From Dechloromonas sp. (lineage in GTDB: Bacteria; Pseudomonadota; Gammaproteobacteria; Burkholderiales; Rhodocyclaceae), in contig JAQUAX010000001.1 of the NCBI GenBank assembly GCA_028687035.1, forward strand, positions 186,001 through 250,000: DNA of 64,000 nt, read 5' to 3'. Every line of letters starts with the position of its first letter. Positions within the stretch are counted from its first letter, which is position 1. A program made the position numbers and the translations under genes. Shown here piece by piece: positions 35,864 through 44,542 of the stretch. Under the pieces are notes generated by a model. That model saw only the letters and a program-made list of their open reading frames with translations, did no database searches and was not told where the DNA came from.

Positions 35864-36818
35864 GAACGATCCTATGGAAAACTCGGGCGATTATAGCCCA
35901 AGCGGGCCGCTGTGCCTGACTGTTCCGGCATCCTGCGGCGGTCGCCGCCTCGATCAGGTGCTGGCCGAATTATTGCCGCAGCATTCGCGCAACCGGCTGC
36001 AGGGCTGGGTCAAGTCCGGCTGCGTGCAGATCGACGGAAAGACGGAAGACGAGCCCAAGCGCAAGCTGCTCGGCGGCGAGACGCTGCGGCTGGCGCCGCC
36101 GGCCGACGCGCGCGAGCAGGCCGAGGCGCCGGAGGACATCCCGCTCGACATCGTGTTCGAGGACGACACGCTGCTCGTCATCAACAAGCCGCCCGGGCTG
36201 GTCGTCCATCCGGGCAGCGGCAACTGGAGCGGCACGCTGATGAACGCGCTGCTGCACCACGTGCCGGGCATCGAGCAGATTCCGCGCGCCGGCATCGTGC
36301 ACCGCCTGGACAAGGACACCAGCGGCCTGCTGGTCGTCGCCAAGACGCTGGAAGCGCAGACCGACCTCGTCCGCCAGCTGCAGGCGCGCACCGTCAAGCG
36401 CCAGTACCTGGCGCTGGCCGCCGGCCAGGTCAAGCGCGACAACGGCGTCGACGCGCCGATCGGCCGCCATCCGGTGCAGCGCACCAAGATGGCGGTCGTT
36501 CCGGAAAGCCGCGGCGGCAAGCCGGCGCTGACCTGGTACCGCATCCTGGAAAAATTCTCCCACTGCACGCTGGTCGAATGCGCGCTGGAAACCGGGCGCA
36601 CCCACCAGATCCGCGTGCATATGGCGTCGATCGGCCATCCGCTGGTCGGCGATCCGGTCTATGGCAAGCGCGATCCGCGCCTGCCCGAATTCCACCGCCA
36701 GGCGCTGCACGCGACCCGGCTCGGCCTGGTGCATCCGAAGAGCGGCCTGAAGATGCAGTGGGAAGTGCCGATGCCGCAGGACATGCGCGACCTGCTCGAG
36801 CAGCTGCGTTATGCCTGA
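35862..36818 (+). CDS. rluD: 23S rRNA pseudouridine synthase RluD
   Basis: Encodes 318 aa, or 314 aa from the ATG at 35874. An N-terminal S4 RNA-binding domain (about 25-80) precedes the catalytic domain with HRLDKDTSGLL carrying the catalytic Asp, and ETGRTHQIRVHM. RluD modifies helix 69 of 23S rRNA (1911, 1915 and 1917) and affects ribosome assembly. No clear ribosome site marks either start. The stop overlaps the start of pgeF by eight bases, the conserved gene order. Confidence 0.94.
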   Translation: MNDPMENSGDYSPSGPLCLTVPASCGGRRLDQVLAELLPQHSRNRLQGWVKSGCVQIDGKTEDEPKRKLLGGETLRLAPPADAREQAEAPEDIPLDIVFEDDTLLVINKPPGLVVHPGSGNWSGTLMNALLHHVPGIEQIPRAGIVHRLDKDTSGLLVVAKTLEAQTDLVRQLQARTVKRQYLALAAGQVKRDNGVDAPIGRHPVQRTKMAVVPESRGGKPALTWYRILEKFSHCTLVECALETGRTHQIRVHMASIGHPLVGDPVYGKRDPRLPEFHRQALHATRLGLVHPKSGLKMQWEVPMPQDMRDLLEQLRYA

Positions 36819-37545
36819 ACCCGGCCTGCTGACGCCGGACTGGCCGGCGCCGCCCCGGGTTCGCGCGCTGCAGACGCTGCGCGGCGGCGGCTGCAGTCCG
36901 GCGCCGTGGGACAGCTTCAATCTCGGCGACCATGTCGGCGACGATCCGGCACGCGTCGCGGCGAACCGCGCGGCGCTGCGCCGCAGGCTGCCGGCCGGGC
37001 CGGTCTGGCTGCGCCAGGTGCATGGCACGGTTGCGGTGGACGCCGCAATTTGCCCCGAAAACGCCGAGGCCGACGCCGCTTTCGCCCGGCGGCCGGGCGT
37101 CGTCTGTGCGGTGATGACCGCCGACTGCCTGCCGGTGCTGTTCTGCGACCGGGCCGGCAGCGTCGTCGCGGCCGCCCATGCCGGCTGGCGCGGGCTGGCC
37201 GCCGGCGTGCTCGAGGCCACGGTCGCCGCGCTCGGCGTGTCGCCCGGAGAATTGCTGGCCTGGCTCGGCCCGGCGATCGGGCCGGCGGCCTTCGAGGTCG
37301 GCGACGAGGTGCGCGCCGCCTTCGTCGCCGGCGATCCGGAAGCCGCCGCCGCGTTCGCGGCGCATGCGCCGGGCAAATGGCTGGCCGACCTGCCGCAACT
37401 CGCCCGGCGCCGCCTGCAGGCGGCCGGCGTCGGCTGGACCGGCGGCGGAGAAATCTGCACCTACGCCGATCCCGCAAGCTATTTCTCGTACCGGCGCGAC
37501 GGCGTCACCGGCCGGATGGCGACGCTGGTCTGGCTGGAGTCCTGA
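36811..37545 (+). CDS. pgeF: PgeF/YfiH laccase-domain protein
   Basis: Encodes 244 aa. The family zinc/copper-site motifs are present: VHGTVAVD, ADCLPVLF, AHAGWRGLAAG and the C-terminal CTYADPASYFSYRRDG. In E. coli this enzyme (YfiH/PgeF) clears misincorporated residues from UDP-MurNAc precursors; homologues act on purine nucleosides or polyphenols. Its overlap with rluD is widely conserved in proteobacteria. Confidence 0.93.
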   Translation: MPEPGLLTPDWPAPPRVRALQTLRGGGCSPAPWDSFNLGDHVGDDPARVAANRAALRRRLPAGPVWLRQVHGTVAVDAAICPENAEADAAFARRPGVVCAVMTADCLPVLFCDRAGSVVAAAHAGWRGLAAGVLEATVAALGVSPGELLAWLGPAIGPAAFEVGDEVRAAFVAGDPEAAAAFAAHAPGKWLADLPQLARRRLQAAGVGWTGGGEICTYADPASYFSYRRDGVTGRMATLVWLES

Positions 37546-37576
37546 GCCAGGACCGAGCACGGCTGCCGGCCGCCGT

Positions 37577-37804
37577 TCAGTCGGCAAAGACCCGCAGCCC
37601 GGCGACGATCGCGAACAGCGCGTCCTTCAGCTGGGTCTCGGTGCAACCGAGCAGCACGCCGTCCTCGAGCAGGTCGAACGCGACCTGGCGGAATTCGCGG
37701 CAGTTCTCGTTGAGCACCCTGATTTTCTCGATGCAGGCGATGGCACTGCCGTCGGCGGTTTGCCAGACCGGCAGCGCGGGGTCGAGGGGATTGACGGCCT
37801 TCAT
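37577..37804 (-). CDS. small hypothetical protein coupled to ccoG
   Basis: Encodes 75 aa with no signal peptide and no membrane helix. It contains three cysteines (SAIACIEKI, NENCREF, LLGCTE) and a mostly helical C-terminal half. The start ATG overlaps the ccoG stop (ATGA), which argues that it is translated with it. No family is recognised; it could be a small accessory factor for oxidase assembly, but only the context says so. Confidence 0.65.
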   Translation of the reverse strand: MKAVNPLDPALPVWQTADGSAIACIEKIRVLNENCREFRQVAFDLLEDGVLLGCTETQLKDALFAIVAGLRVFAD

Positions 37805-39207
37805 CGCGCGGCGGCGGGCAGGATGAAACGGCTGGTTTCGACGATTTCGCCGGCCGGCGCCTGCCGGCTGCGGATGTGCAGGCGGATCGGCAGGGCGCCC
37901 GCCGGGCCGCCGTCGGCCGGCATCGCCAGGGTCAGCGCCACCGGCCGGATGCTGCCGGCGTCGACGCTGAACCGGCGTTCGCCGACGACGTCGAGCCCGG
38001 GCTGCCCGCTGGCATCGATGACGAAATCCCGGCGGGCGTCGCCGAGATTGACCAGCTTGACCGTGTAGGCGTTCTCGATCCGGCCGTCGCTCCCTTCCCG
38101 CGACAGCGCCCCGCGGTCGCGCAGCACGTCGACGAGGAAGGGCGGGCGCCGGGCGAGCGTCCAGGCGGCGAGGGCGCACGAAACGACGAGCAGCGCCAGG
38201 TAAAGCAGCAGGCGCGGCCGGGCCGCCGGCCCCGGGGCGGCGCCGCCCGGCGTGCCGGCCGCTTCCGGCGCGAAGCGGATCAGACCGGCCGGCATGCCGG
38301 TGCGCGCCATGACCTGGTCGCAGGCGTCGATGCACAGGCCGCAGTTGATGCACTGGTATTGCAGGCCGTCGCGGATGTCGATGCCGGTCGGGCAGACCTG
38401 GACGCAGATGCCGCAGTCGATGCAGTCGCCGGCGCCGGCTTCGCGCGACCGCCCCGGCCGGCGCGGCTCGCCCCGGGCCGCGTCGTAGGCGACGTTCTTC
38501 GTCCACGGATCGAACATCACGCCCTGGAAACGCGAGTACGGGCACATGTGCTGGCACACCGCCTCGCGCGCCAGGCCGGCCTGGACGTAGGTGAACAGCG
38601 CGTAGAAGAGCAGCCAGAAGCTTTCCCACGGGCCGGTGGCGAACGCGCCGATGGCCGGCAGCAGCTCGCGGATCGGCGTGAAGTAGCCGACGAAGGTGAT
38701 CGCCGTCCACGCCGCGACGGCCGCCCACAGCGCGTGCTTGACCAGCTTCAGTGCGAGCTTGCGCGGGCCGGCCGGCTGGCTGTCGAGCTTCATCCGGGCG
38801 AGGTGGTCGCCTTCGACCCGCGCCTCGATCCACGTGAAGATCATCGTGTAGATCGTCTGCGGGCACGCGAAGCCGCAGAACAGGCGGCCGCTCAGCGCGG
38901 TGACGTAGAACAGCCCGGTTGCCGCGAAAACCAGCGCGAACACGGCGAGCAGGGCATCCTGTGGCCACAGCACGAGACCGAACAGGTGGAATTTCTCATG
39001 CGCGATGTCCAGCCACAGTGCCTGGCGCGGACCGTCGGCGCCCGGCCACTGTAGCCAGCAGGCGCCGTAGAAGACGATCTGCGTCAGCCAGACCATCGCC
39101 CAGCGCCAGGTGTTGAAGCGGCCGGACACGGCCCGGGCGTGGATCTTTCCCTTCGTCTTCTGGAAGGTCAGGCGGTGTTCCCGCAGTTTTCTGGCAGCTG
39201 GCTGCAT
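37801..39207 (-). CDS. ccoG: cytochrome c oxidase accessory protein CcoG (FixG/RdxA)
   Basis: Encodes 468 aa. Membrane helices occur around 38-58, 85-110, 160-180, 195-215 and 335-355. Conserved cysteines appear in GRLFCGFACPQTIY, and two ferredoxin motifs in CIDCGICVQVCPTG and CINCGLCIDAC. A C-terminal immunoglobulin-like periplasmic domain follows. CcoG is a Cu(II) reductase needed for copper insertion into cbb3 oxidase. The ccoNOP genes are not in the window. This fits with the Sco1/PCuAC set and RegBA nearby. Confidence 0.95.
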   Translation of the reverse strand: MQPAARKLREHRLTFQKTKGKIHARAVSGRFNTWRWAMVWLTQIVFYGACWLQWPGADGPRQALWLDIAHEKFHLFGLVLWPQDALLAVFALVFAATGLFYVTALSGRLFCGFACPQTIYTMIFTWIEARVEGDHLARMKLDSQPAGPRKLALKLVKHALWAAVAAWTAITFVGYFTPIRELLPAIGAFATGPWESFWLLFYALFTYVQAGLAREAVCQHMCPYSRFQGVMFDPWTKNVAYDAARGEPRRPGRSREAGAGDCIDCGICVQVCPTGIDIRDGLQYQCINCGLCIDACDQVMARTGMPAGLIRFAPEAAGTPGGAAPGPAARPRLLLYLALLVVSCALAAWTLARRPPFLVDVLRDRGALSREGSDGRIENAYTVKLVNLGDARRDFVIDASGQPGLDVVGERRFSVDAGSIRPVALTLAMPADGGPAGALPIRLHIRSRQAPAGEIVETSRFILPAAAR

Positions 39208-39270
39208 GGTGGCGCTCCTCGCATTGATGATGGGCGCGAGTAAACCAGCCGGCAGGCGACCGGAACAGAT

Positions 39271-40710
39271 TCAGTCGGTCGGAAATCGGATAGGTACAGA
39301 TGGGGCGGCCAGCTGCTGCCGGAGCAGCGACCCGAGTTCGGCGACGGCGGCTGCGGCGACCGGATGGCCGAAATTGAGCCGCAGGAAGTGGGCGAACTCG
39401 CGCTTGGCCGAGAAGATCGGGCCGGGGGCGGTGCTGATGCCGCGGGCCAGCGCCGCCTCGTGCAGGGCGACTGCGTCGACGCCGGCCGGCAGCTCCAGCC
39501 ACAGGAAATAGCCGCCGCCCGGCCGCGCCAGCCGGGTCCCCGGCGGGAAATGCGCTTCGACGGCGGCGACCAGCGTCGCCTCCTGCGCGGCCAGGCGCTG
39601 GCGCAACTGGCGCAGATGGCGGTCGTAGCCCCCCTGGCGCAGGTAGTCGGCGAGGGCGATCTGTGGCGGGATGCTGGTCGCCAGGCTGGTCGACAGCTTC
39701 AGGCGGCGCACCGCCTCGGCATGGCGGCCGGCGGCAACCCAGCCGATGCGGTAGCCGGGAGCCAGGCACTTGGAAAAGGACGACACGTGCAGCACCAGGC
39801 CGTCGTCGTCGAGCGCCTTGCTGCACGGCGGCGCTTCCGGGCCGAAGTGGAGTTCGTGGTAGACGTCGTCTTCGATCAGCGCTACCTGGTGCCGGCGCAG
39901 CAGGTCGAGCAGCTGCCGCCGGGGTTCGGCGGCGACCAGGCTGCCGGTCGGGTTGGCGAAATTGAGCATCAGCAGGCAGGCCTTGACCGGGTGGCGCTCG
40001 AGGATGTCGCCGAGCGCGGCGAGATCGAGGCCGGCGCGCGGATGGCTGGGGATCTCGACGACTTTCAGGCCGAGCCGCTCGCTGGCCTGCAGCCCGGCGT
40101 AGAAGGTCGGCGCCTCGACGGCGATCAGGTCGCCCGGCCGGGTCACCGCCTGCAGGCAGAGGTTGAGGCCTTCCATTGCGCCGGCGGTGACGACGATCTC
40201 CTGCGGGTTGACCCGGGCACCGCGGGCCAGGTAGCGCAACGCGATCTGCCGGCGCAGTTCCTCGTTGCCCGGCGACAGGTCGGTCAGCGTCGCCCGCGGG
40301 TCGAAGCGGCGGGCGGCGCGCGCCAGGTGGCGGCCGAGCGCATCGAGCGGAAACAGCGCTGGGTCGGGAAAACTCGAACCGAGCGGCACGACGTCGGGAT
40401 CGCGGACGCTGTCGAGAATCCGGAAGATGAAGTCGCTGACCTGCAGCTCGGTCGAGCCGCCGGCCGGGCGCGAGATGTCCGGCTCGGGCAGGCGGCTGCC
40501 CGAGCGGGCGCGCACGAAGTGGCCGGATTTCGGCCGGGCTTCGACGAGGCCGCGGCTCTCGAGCAGCGCGTAGGCCTGGCTGACCGTGATCGGGCTGACG
40601 CCGCGCGTGCGGCAGGTTTCGCGGATCGACGGCAGGCGTTCGCCGGGGCGCAGGGTGCCGGCCAGGATCAGTTGCGCGGTGTCCTCGGCGAGCGTGCGGT
40701 ACAGGCTCAT
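39271..40710 (-). CDS. MocR-type GntR regulator with aminotransferase domain
   Basis: Encodes 479 aa. An N-terminal winged helix (LRPGERLPSIRETCRTRGV, SPITVSQAYALLESRGLVE) is followed by a fold-type I aminotransferase domain with the PLP lysine in SSFSKCLAPGYRIGW and the Asp region of ALIEDDVYHEL. MocR proteins use PLP to sense amino-acid or vitamin-B6 metabolites and control transcription. The target gene is not obvious, because no metabolic gene is divergent here; autoregulation is possible. Confidence 0.92.
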   Translation of the reverse strand: MSLYRTLAEDTAQLILAGTLRPGERLPSIRETCRTRGVSPITVSQAYALLESRGLVEARPKSGHFVRARSGSRLPEPDISRPAGGSTELQVSDFIFRILDSVRDPDVVPLGSSFPDPALFPLDALGRHLARAARRFDPRATLTDLSPGNEELRRQIALRYLARGARVNPQEIVVTAGAMEGLNLCLQAVTRPGDLIAVEAPTFYAGLQASERLGLKVVEIPSHPRAGLDLAALGDILERHPVKACLLMLNFANPTGSLVAAEPRRQLLDLLRRHQVALIEDDVYHELHFGPEAPPCSKALDDDGLVLHVSSFSKCLAPGYRIGWVAAGRHAEAVRRLKLSTSLATSIPPQIALADYLRQGGYDRHLRQLRQRLAAQEATLVAAVEAHFPPGTRLARPGGGYFLWLELPAGVDAVALHEAALARGISTAPGPIFSAKREFAHFLRLNFGHPVAAAAVAELGSLLRQQLAAPSVPIRFPTD

Positions 40711-40771
40711 GGCCGGGCGCTTGCGGTCGACGGGCGGTTTTTGCCGGAAACCGGCCGTCGACCGCGGACGT

Positions 40772-43090
40772 TCACTTGCGCGACGCCCTGACCGGCTTGC
40801 CCTTGCCGCCGCGGTTGCCGCGGCAGCTTTCCAGGCGTTCGCCCTTGAGCTTGCCGGCGGTACCGTCGATCACCGGCTCGATCGCGTCGAGCGCGGTCTT
40901 GCCGGGCGCCGCATCGATCAGCTTGAGGCCGCGGCCCTTGGGCAGCTGGCGCAGTTCGTCCAGCGCGAAGACCAGCGCGCGGCCGTCCCGGGTGAATACC
41001 GCGATGTCGCCGCCGGCCGGCGCCGGCTGGAAGACCGCCGGCGCCTCGCCGTCGTCGAGCGTCAGGAAGGCCTTGCCGGCCTTGCCGCGCGAGATCAGGT
41101 CCTCGCCCTTGACGCGGAAGCCGTAGCCGCCTTCGCCGGCGACCAGGTACAGCCTGTCGGCGGTGATCGCCTGGGCGAGCACGGTCTTGCCGCCGCCGAC
41201 GAAATCGACCAGCGACGCGGCCGGCACGCCGTCGCCCTTGCCGCCGGGGATGTCGGCGGCCGGGATCGAGTAGGCGCGGCCGTTGGCATCGAGCAGCACC
41301 AGCTGGTCGACGGTGCGGCAGGGCAGGCAGGCGAGCAGGCTGTCGCCGGAGCGGAAGGCGAGCGTCACCGGATCGACGTTGTGGCCGGTGCGCGAGCGCA
41401 GCCAGCCGTGCTTCGAGACGATCAGCGTGGTCGGCTCGTCGGGAATCGACACGTTCTTGGCGTCGGACAGCGTCACGCGCTCGGCGGCCTCGATCAGCGT
41501 CCGCCGGTCGTCGCCGTATTTCTTCGCGTCGGCCTCGATCTCGGCGGCGACGCAGGCGCGCAGTTCAGCTTCGGAATCGAGCAGCTTGTTCAGGCCGGCG
41601 GCTTCCTCGCGCAGCTTGGCCAGTTCCTCGCCGATCTTGATGCCTTCGAGCCGGGCCAGCTGGCGCAGGCGGATTTCCAGAATGTCCTCGGCCTGGATTT
41701 CCGACAGCCTGAAATGCGCCATCAGGTCGGCCTTGGGGTCGTCCGATTCGCGGATGACCTTGATCACGCGGTCGATGTCGAGCAGGATCGCCTGCCGGCC
41801 TTCGAGGATGTGGATGCGCTTCTCGGCGGCGGCCAGACGGTAGCGGGTGCGCCGCTCCACGGTAGCCAGCCGGAAGCGGCACCATTCGGCGATCATGTCG
41901 TACAGCGTGCCCTGGCGCGGCGAGCCGGTCAGGCCGAGCAGCGTCAGGTTGATCGGCGCATTGGTTTCGAGGCTGGTGTGGGCGAGCAGCAGGCGGACCA
42001 GGTCGTCCTGGCCCTGGCGCGAGCTGGCCGGCTCGATGACCAGCCGGACGTCGTGTTCCTTGCCCGATTCGTCGCGCACGCCGGATTCGGAGATGGCCGA
42101 CAGGAAGGCGGCCTTCAGGTTCAGCTGTTCCGGGGTGAACACCTTCTTGCCGGCCTTTTCCTTGGCGACCGGGTTGGAGCAGGCTTCGATCTCGGACATC
42201 ACCGTCGCCGTGGAAACGCCCGGCGGCAGTTCGGTGACGACCAGGCGCCACTGGCCGCGCGCCAGGGCCTCGATCTTCCATTTGGCGCGCACGCGCAGGC
42301 TGCCGCGGCCGGTCCGGTAGGTCGCGGCGATTTCCTCGGGCGTCGAGATGATCTGCGCGCCGCCCGGGTAGTCGGGGCCGGGCACCAGCGCCAGCACCTC
42401 GTCCTCGGTGAAATCCGGGTTCCTGACCAGGTTGACCGCGGCACGGGCGATTTCGCGCAGGTTGTGCGACGGGATCTCGGTCGCCATGCCGACCGCGATG
42501 CCGGAGGCGCCGTTGAGCAGGCAGAAGGGCAGCCGCGCCGGCAGCAGGCAGGGTTCGTCGTTGACGCCGTCGTAATTCGGCTTCCAGTCGACGGTGCCCT
42601 CGTCGAGTTCGGCGAGCAGCAGTTCGGCGATCGGCGTCAGCCGGGTTTCGGTGTAGCGCATCGCCGCCGCGTTGTCGCCGTCGCGCGAGCCGAAGTTGCC
42701 CTGGCCGTCGACGATCGGGTAGCGCAGGCTCCAGTCCTGCGCCATGCGCACCATCGCGTCGTAGACAGACGAATCGCCGTGCGGGTGGTACTTGCCGATG
42801 ACGTCGCCGACGACGCGCGCCGATTTGACGTGCTTCGGGCTCTTGTACAGGCCCATCCGGTGCATCGCGTAGAGGATGCGGCGCTGCACCGGCTTCTGGC
42901 CGTCGGCGTTGGATGGCAGCGCGCGGCCGGTGACGACGCTCATCGCGTATTCGAGGTAGCGGCGGGCGGCGTAGTCGGCCGGCGACGGGATGTCCTCGGC
43001 CGGGGCGCTGGCCGCCGGCGGCAGCGGCGGCGGCGGGGTCTCGTCCTGGGGGATGGAATTCTGGGCGAAAAGGTTCAGCTGGTCGGTCAT
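40772..43090 (-). CDS. parC: DNA topoisomerase IV subunit A
   Basis: Encodes 772 aa, the typical length. The breakage-reunion domain has the catalytic Tyr146 ([11 protein letters not shown]) and the quinolone-region sequence [18 protein letters not shown] beta-pinwheel C-terminal domain follows. A proline-rich extension (about residues 14-30) precedes the core. ParC with ParE decatenates chromosomes. The position matching E. coli Ser80 is Ser, and the Glu84 position is Asp. It is divergent from the NSS transporter gene; parE is not in the window. Confidence 0.96.
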   Translation of the reverse strand: MTDQLNLFAQNSIPQDETPPPPLPPAASAPAEDIPSPADYAARRYLEYAMSVVTGRALPSNADGQKPVQRRILYAMHRMGLYKSPKHVKSARVVGDVIGKYHPHGDSSVYDAMVRMAQDWSLRYPIVDGQGNFGSRDGDNAAAMRYTETRLTPIAELLLAELDEGTVDWKPNYDGVNDEPCLLPARLPFCLLNGASGIAVGMATEIPSHNLREIARAAVNLVRNPDFTEDEVLALVPGPDYPGGAQIISTPEEIAATYRTGRGSLRVRAKWKIEALARGQWRLVVTELPPGVSTATVMSEIEACSNPVAKEKAGKKVFTPEQLNLKAAFLSAISESGVRDESGKEHDVRLVIEPASSRQGQDDLVRLLLAHTSLETNAPINLTLLGLTGSPRQGTLYDMIAEWCRFRLATVERRTRYRLAAAEKRIHILEGRQAILLDIDRVIKVIRESDDPKADLMAHFRLSEIQAEDILEIRLRQLARLEGIKIGEELAKLREEAAGLNKLLDSEAELRACVAAEIEADAKKYGDDRRTLIEAAERVTLSDAKNVSIPDEPTTLIVSKHGWLRSRTGHNVDPVTLAFRSGDSLLACLPCRTVDQLVLLDANGRAYSIPAADIPGGKGDGVPAASLVDFVGGGKTVLAQAITADRLYLVAGEGGYGFRVKGEDLISRGKAGKAFLTLDDGEAPAVFQPAPAGGDIAVFTRDGRALVFALDELRQLPKGRGLKLIDAAPGKTALDAIEPVIDGTAGKLKGERLESCRGNRGGKGKPVRASRK

Positions 43091-43192
43091 GGCGATCGGG
43101 GGTTAGGCAAGCGAGCGCGATGTTAACCGATTTGCCGCCCGCCTTCCCGCGCAAACGGCACGGCGCCGGCGTCGGAGCGATACAATCCGCGC

Positions 43193-44542
43193 ATGGATTC
43201 CTCGAAACGCAGCCACTGGTCCAGCCGCTGGGCCTTCATCCTGGTCACCGTCGGCTCGGCGGTCGGCCTCGGCAACATCTGGAAATTCCCGTTCATGACC
43301 GGGACCAACGGCGGCAGCGCCTTCGTGCTGGTCTATCTGGCCTGCGTCGTCGGCATCGGCGTGCCCTTGCTGATGGCCGAGGCGATGCTCGGCCGGCGCG
43401 GCCAGGGCGACCCGGTCGACGCGATGCGCAGCCTGGCGCGCGAGGCCGGGGCGAGCCGGCTGTGGCTGGCGATCGGCTATATCGGCATCGTCGGCGCCTT
43501 GCTGATCCTGTCCTTCTACAGCGTCGTCGCCGGCTGGATACTCGAATACACGGTCCGCGCCGTCGGCGGCTTCCAGGGCATGGACAAGGCGATGCTGGGC
43601 GAGGTTTTCGCCGGGCTGCTCGCCGATCCGCTGCGCCTGGTCGCGTGGCACACCGTGTTCATGGCCTTGTCGGCCGGCGTCGTGCTGGGCGGGGTGACCG
43701 CCGGCATCGAGCGCGCCAACAAGATCATGATGCCGGGGCTGTTCGCGATCCTGCTCGTGCTGCTCGGCTACGGCGCGGTCGCCGCCGACCTGCCGGCGGC
43801 CTTCCGTTTCCTGTTCCATTTCGAGCCGAAGGCGATCGACGCGCAGGTCGTGCTGGCCGCGATGGGGCACGCTTTCTTCACGCTGAGCCTGGGCATGGGC
43901 GCGATCATGACCTACGGTTCCTACCTCGGGCGGGAAATCTCGATCGCCCGGACCAGCCTGGTCGTCGCGACGGCCGACACGCTGGTCGCGCTGCTCGCCG
44001 GCCTGGCGATCTTTTCCTTCGTGTTCGCGCAGGGGCTGGAACCGGCGGCCGGCCCGGGCCTGATCCTGCAGACGCTGCCGCTGGCCTTCTCGACGATGCC
44101 GTTCGGCGACGTCGTCGGCCTGCTCTTCTTCGTGCTGGTCGTCTTCGCCGCCTGGACCTCGTCGATTTCCCTGATCGAGCCGGCGACCGCGTATCTCGTC
44201 GAGCATTTCAGCCTCGGCCGGCGGGCTGCGGTGCTGCTGGTGTCGCTGCTGGTCTGGCTGCTCGGCGTCGCCGTCGCGCTGTCGTTCAACGACTGGAGCG
44301 GTTTCAAGGTGTTCGGCCTGGGCCTCTTCGACCTGCTCGACACGCTGACCAGCAAGATCATGATGCCGCTGGCCGGCCTGCTGATCGCGCTGTTCACGGC
44401 CCGGGTCATGCAGCGGGCGCACGTCGAGTCGGAAATCGGCCTGGGCGGGCGCGCCTTCGGGCTGTGGTACGGCGTGCTGCGCTACGTGTCGCCGGTTGCG
44501 ATCGTGCTGATCTTCCTGAACGTGATCGGCGTCATCGGCTAG
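43193..44542 (+). CDS. sodium-dependent (NSS family) transporter
   Basis: Encodes 449 aa with 11 or 12 membrane helices. The signature around TM1, VGLGNIWKFPFMTG then NGGSAFVLVY, forms the Na+/substrate site of LeuT-like carriers. These import amino acids or related solutes with sodium. The substrate is not determined. Its 3' end overlaps by four bases with the convergent radical SAM gene. Confidence 0.92.
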   Translation: MDSSKRSHWSSRWAFILVTVGSAVGLGNIWKFPFMTGTNGGSAFVLVYLACVVGIGVPLLMAEAMLGRRGQGDPVDAMRSLAREAGASRLWLAIGYIGIVGALLILSFYSVVAGWILEYTVRAVGGFQGMDKAMLGEVFAGLLADPLRLVAWHTVFMALSAGVVLGGVTAGIERANKIMMPGLFAILLVLLGYGAVAADLPAAFRFLFHFEPKAIDAQVVLAAMGHAFFTLSLGMGAIMTYGSYLGREISIARTSLVVATADTLVALLAGLAIFSFVFAQGLEPAAGPGLILQTLPLAFSTMPFGDVVGLLFFVLVVFAAWTSSISLIEPATAYLVEHFSLGRRAAVLLVSLLVWLLGVAVALSFNDWSGFKVFGLGLFDLLDTLTSKIMMPLAGLLIALFTARVMQRAHVESEIGLGGRAFGLWYGVLRYVSPVAIVLIFLNVIGVIG

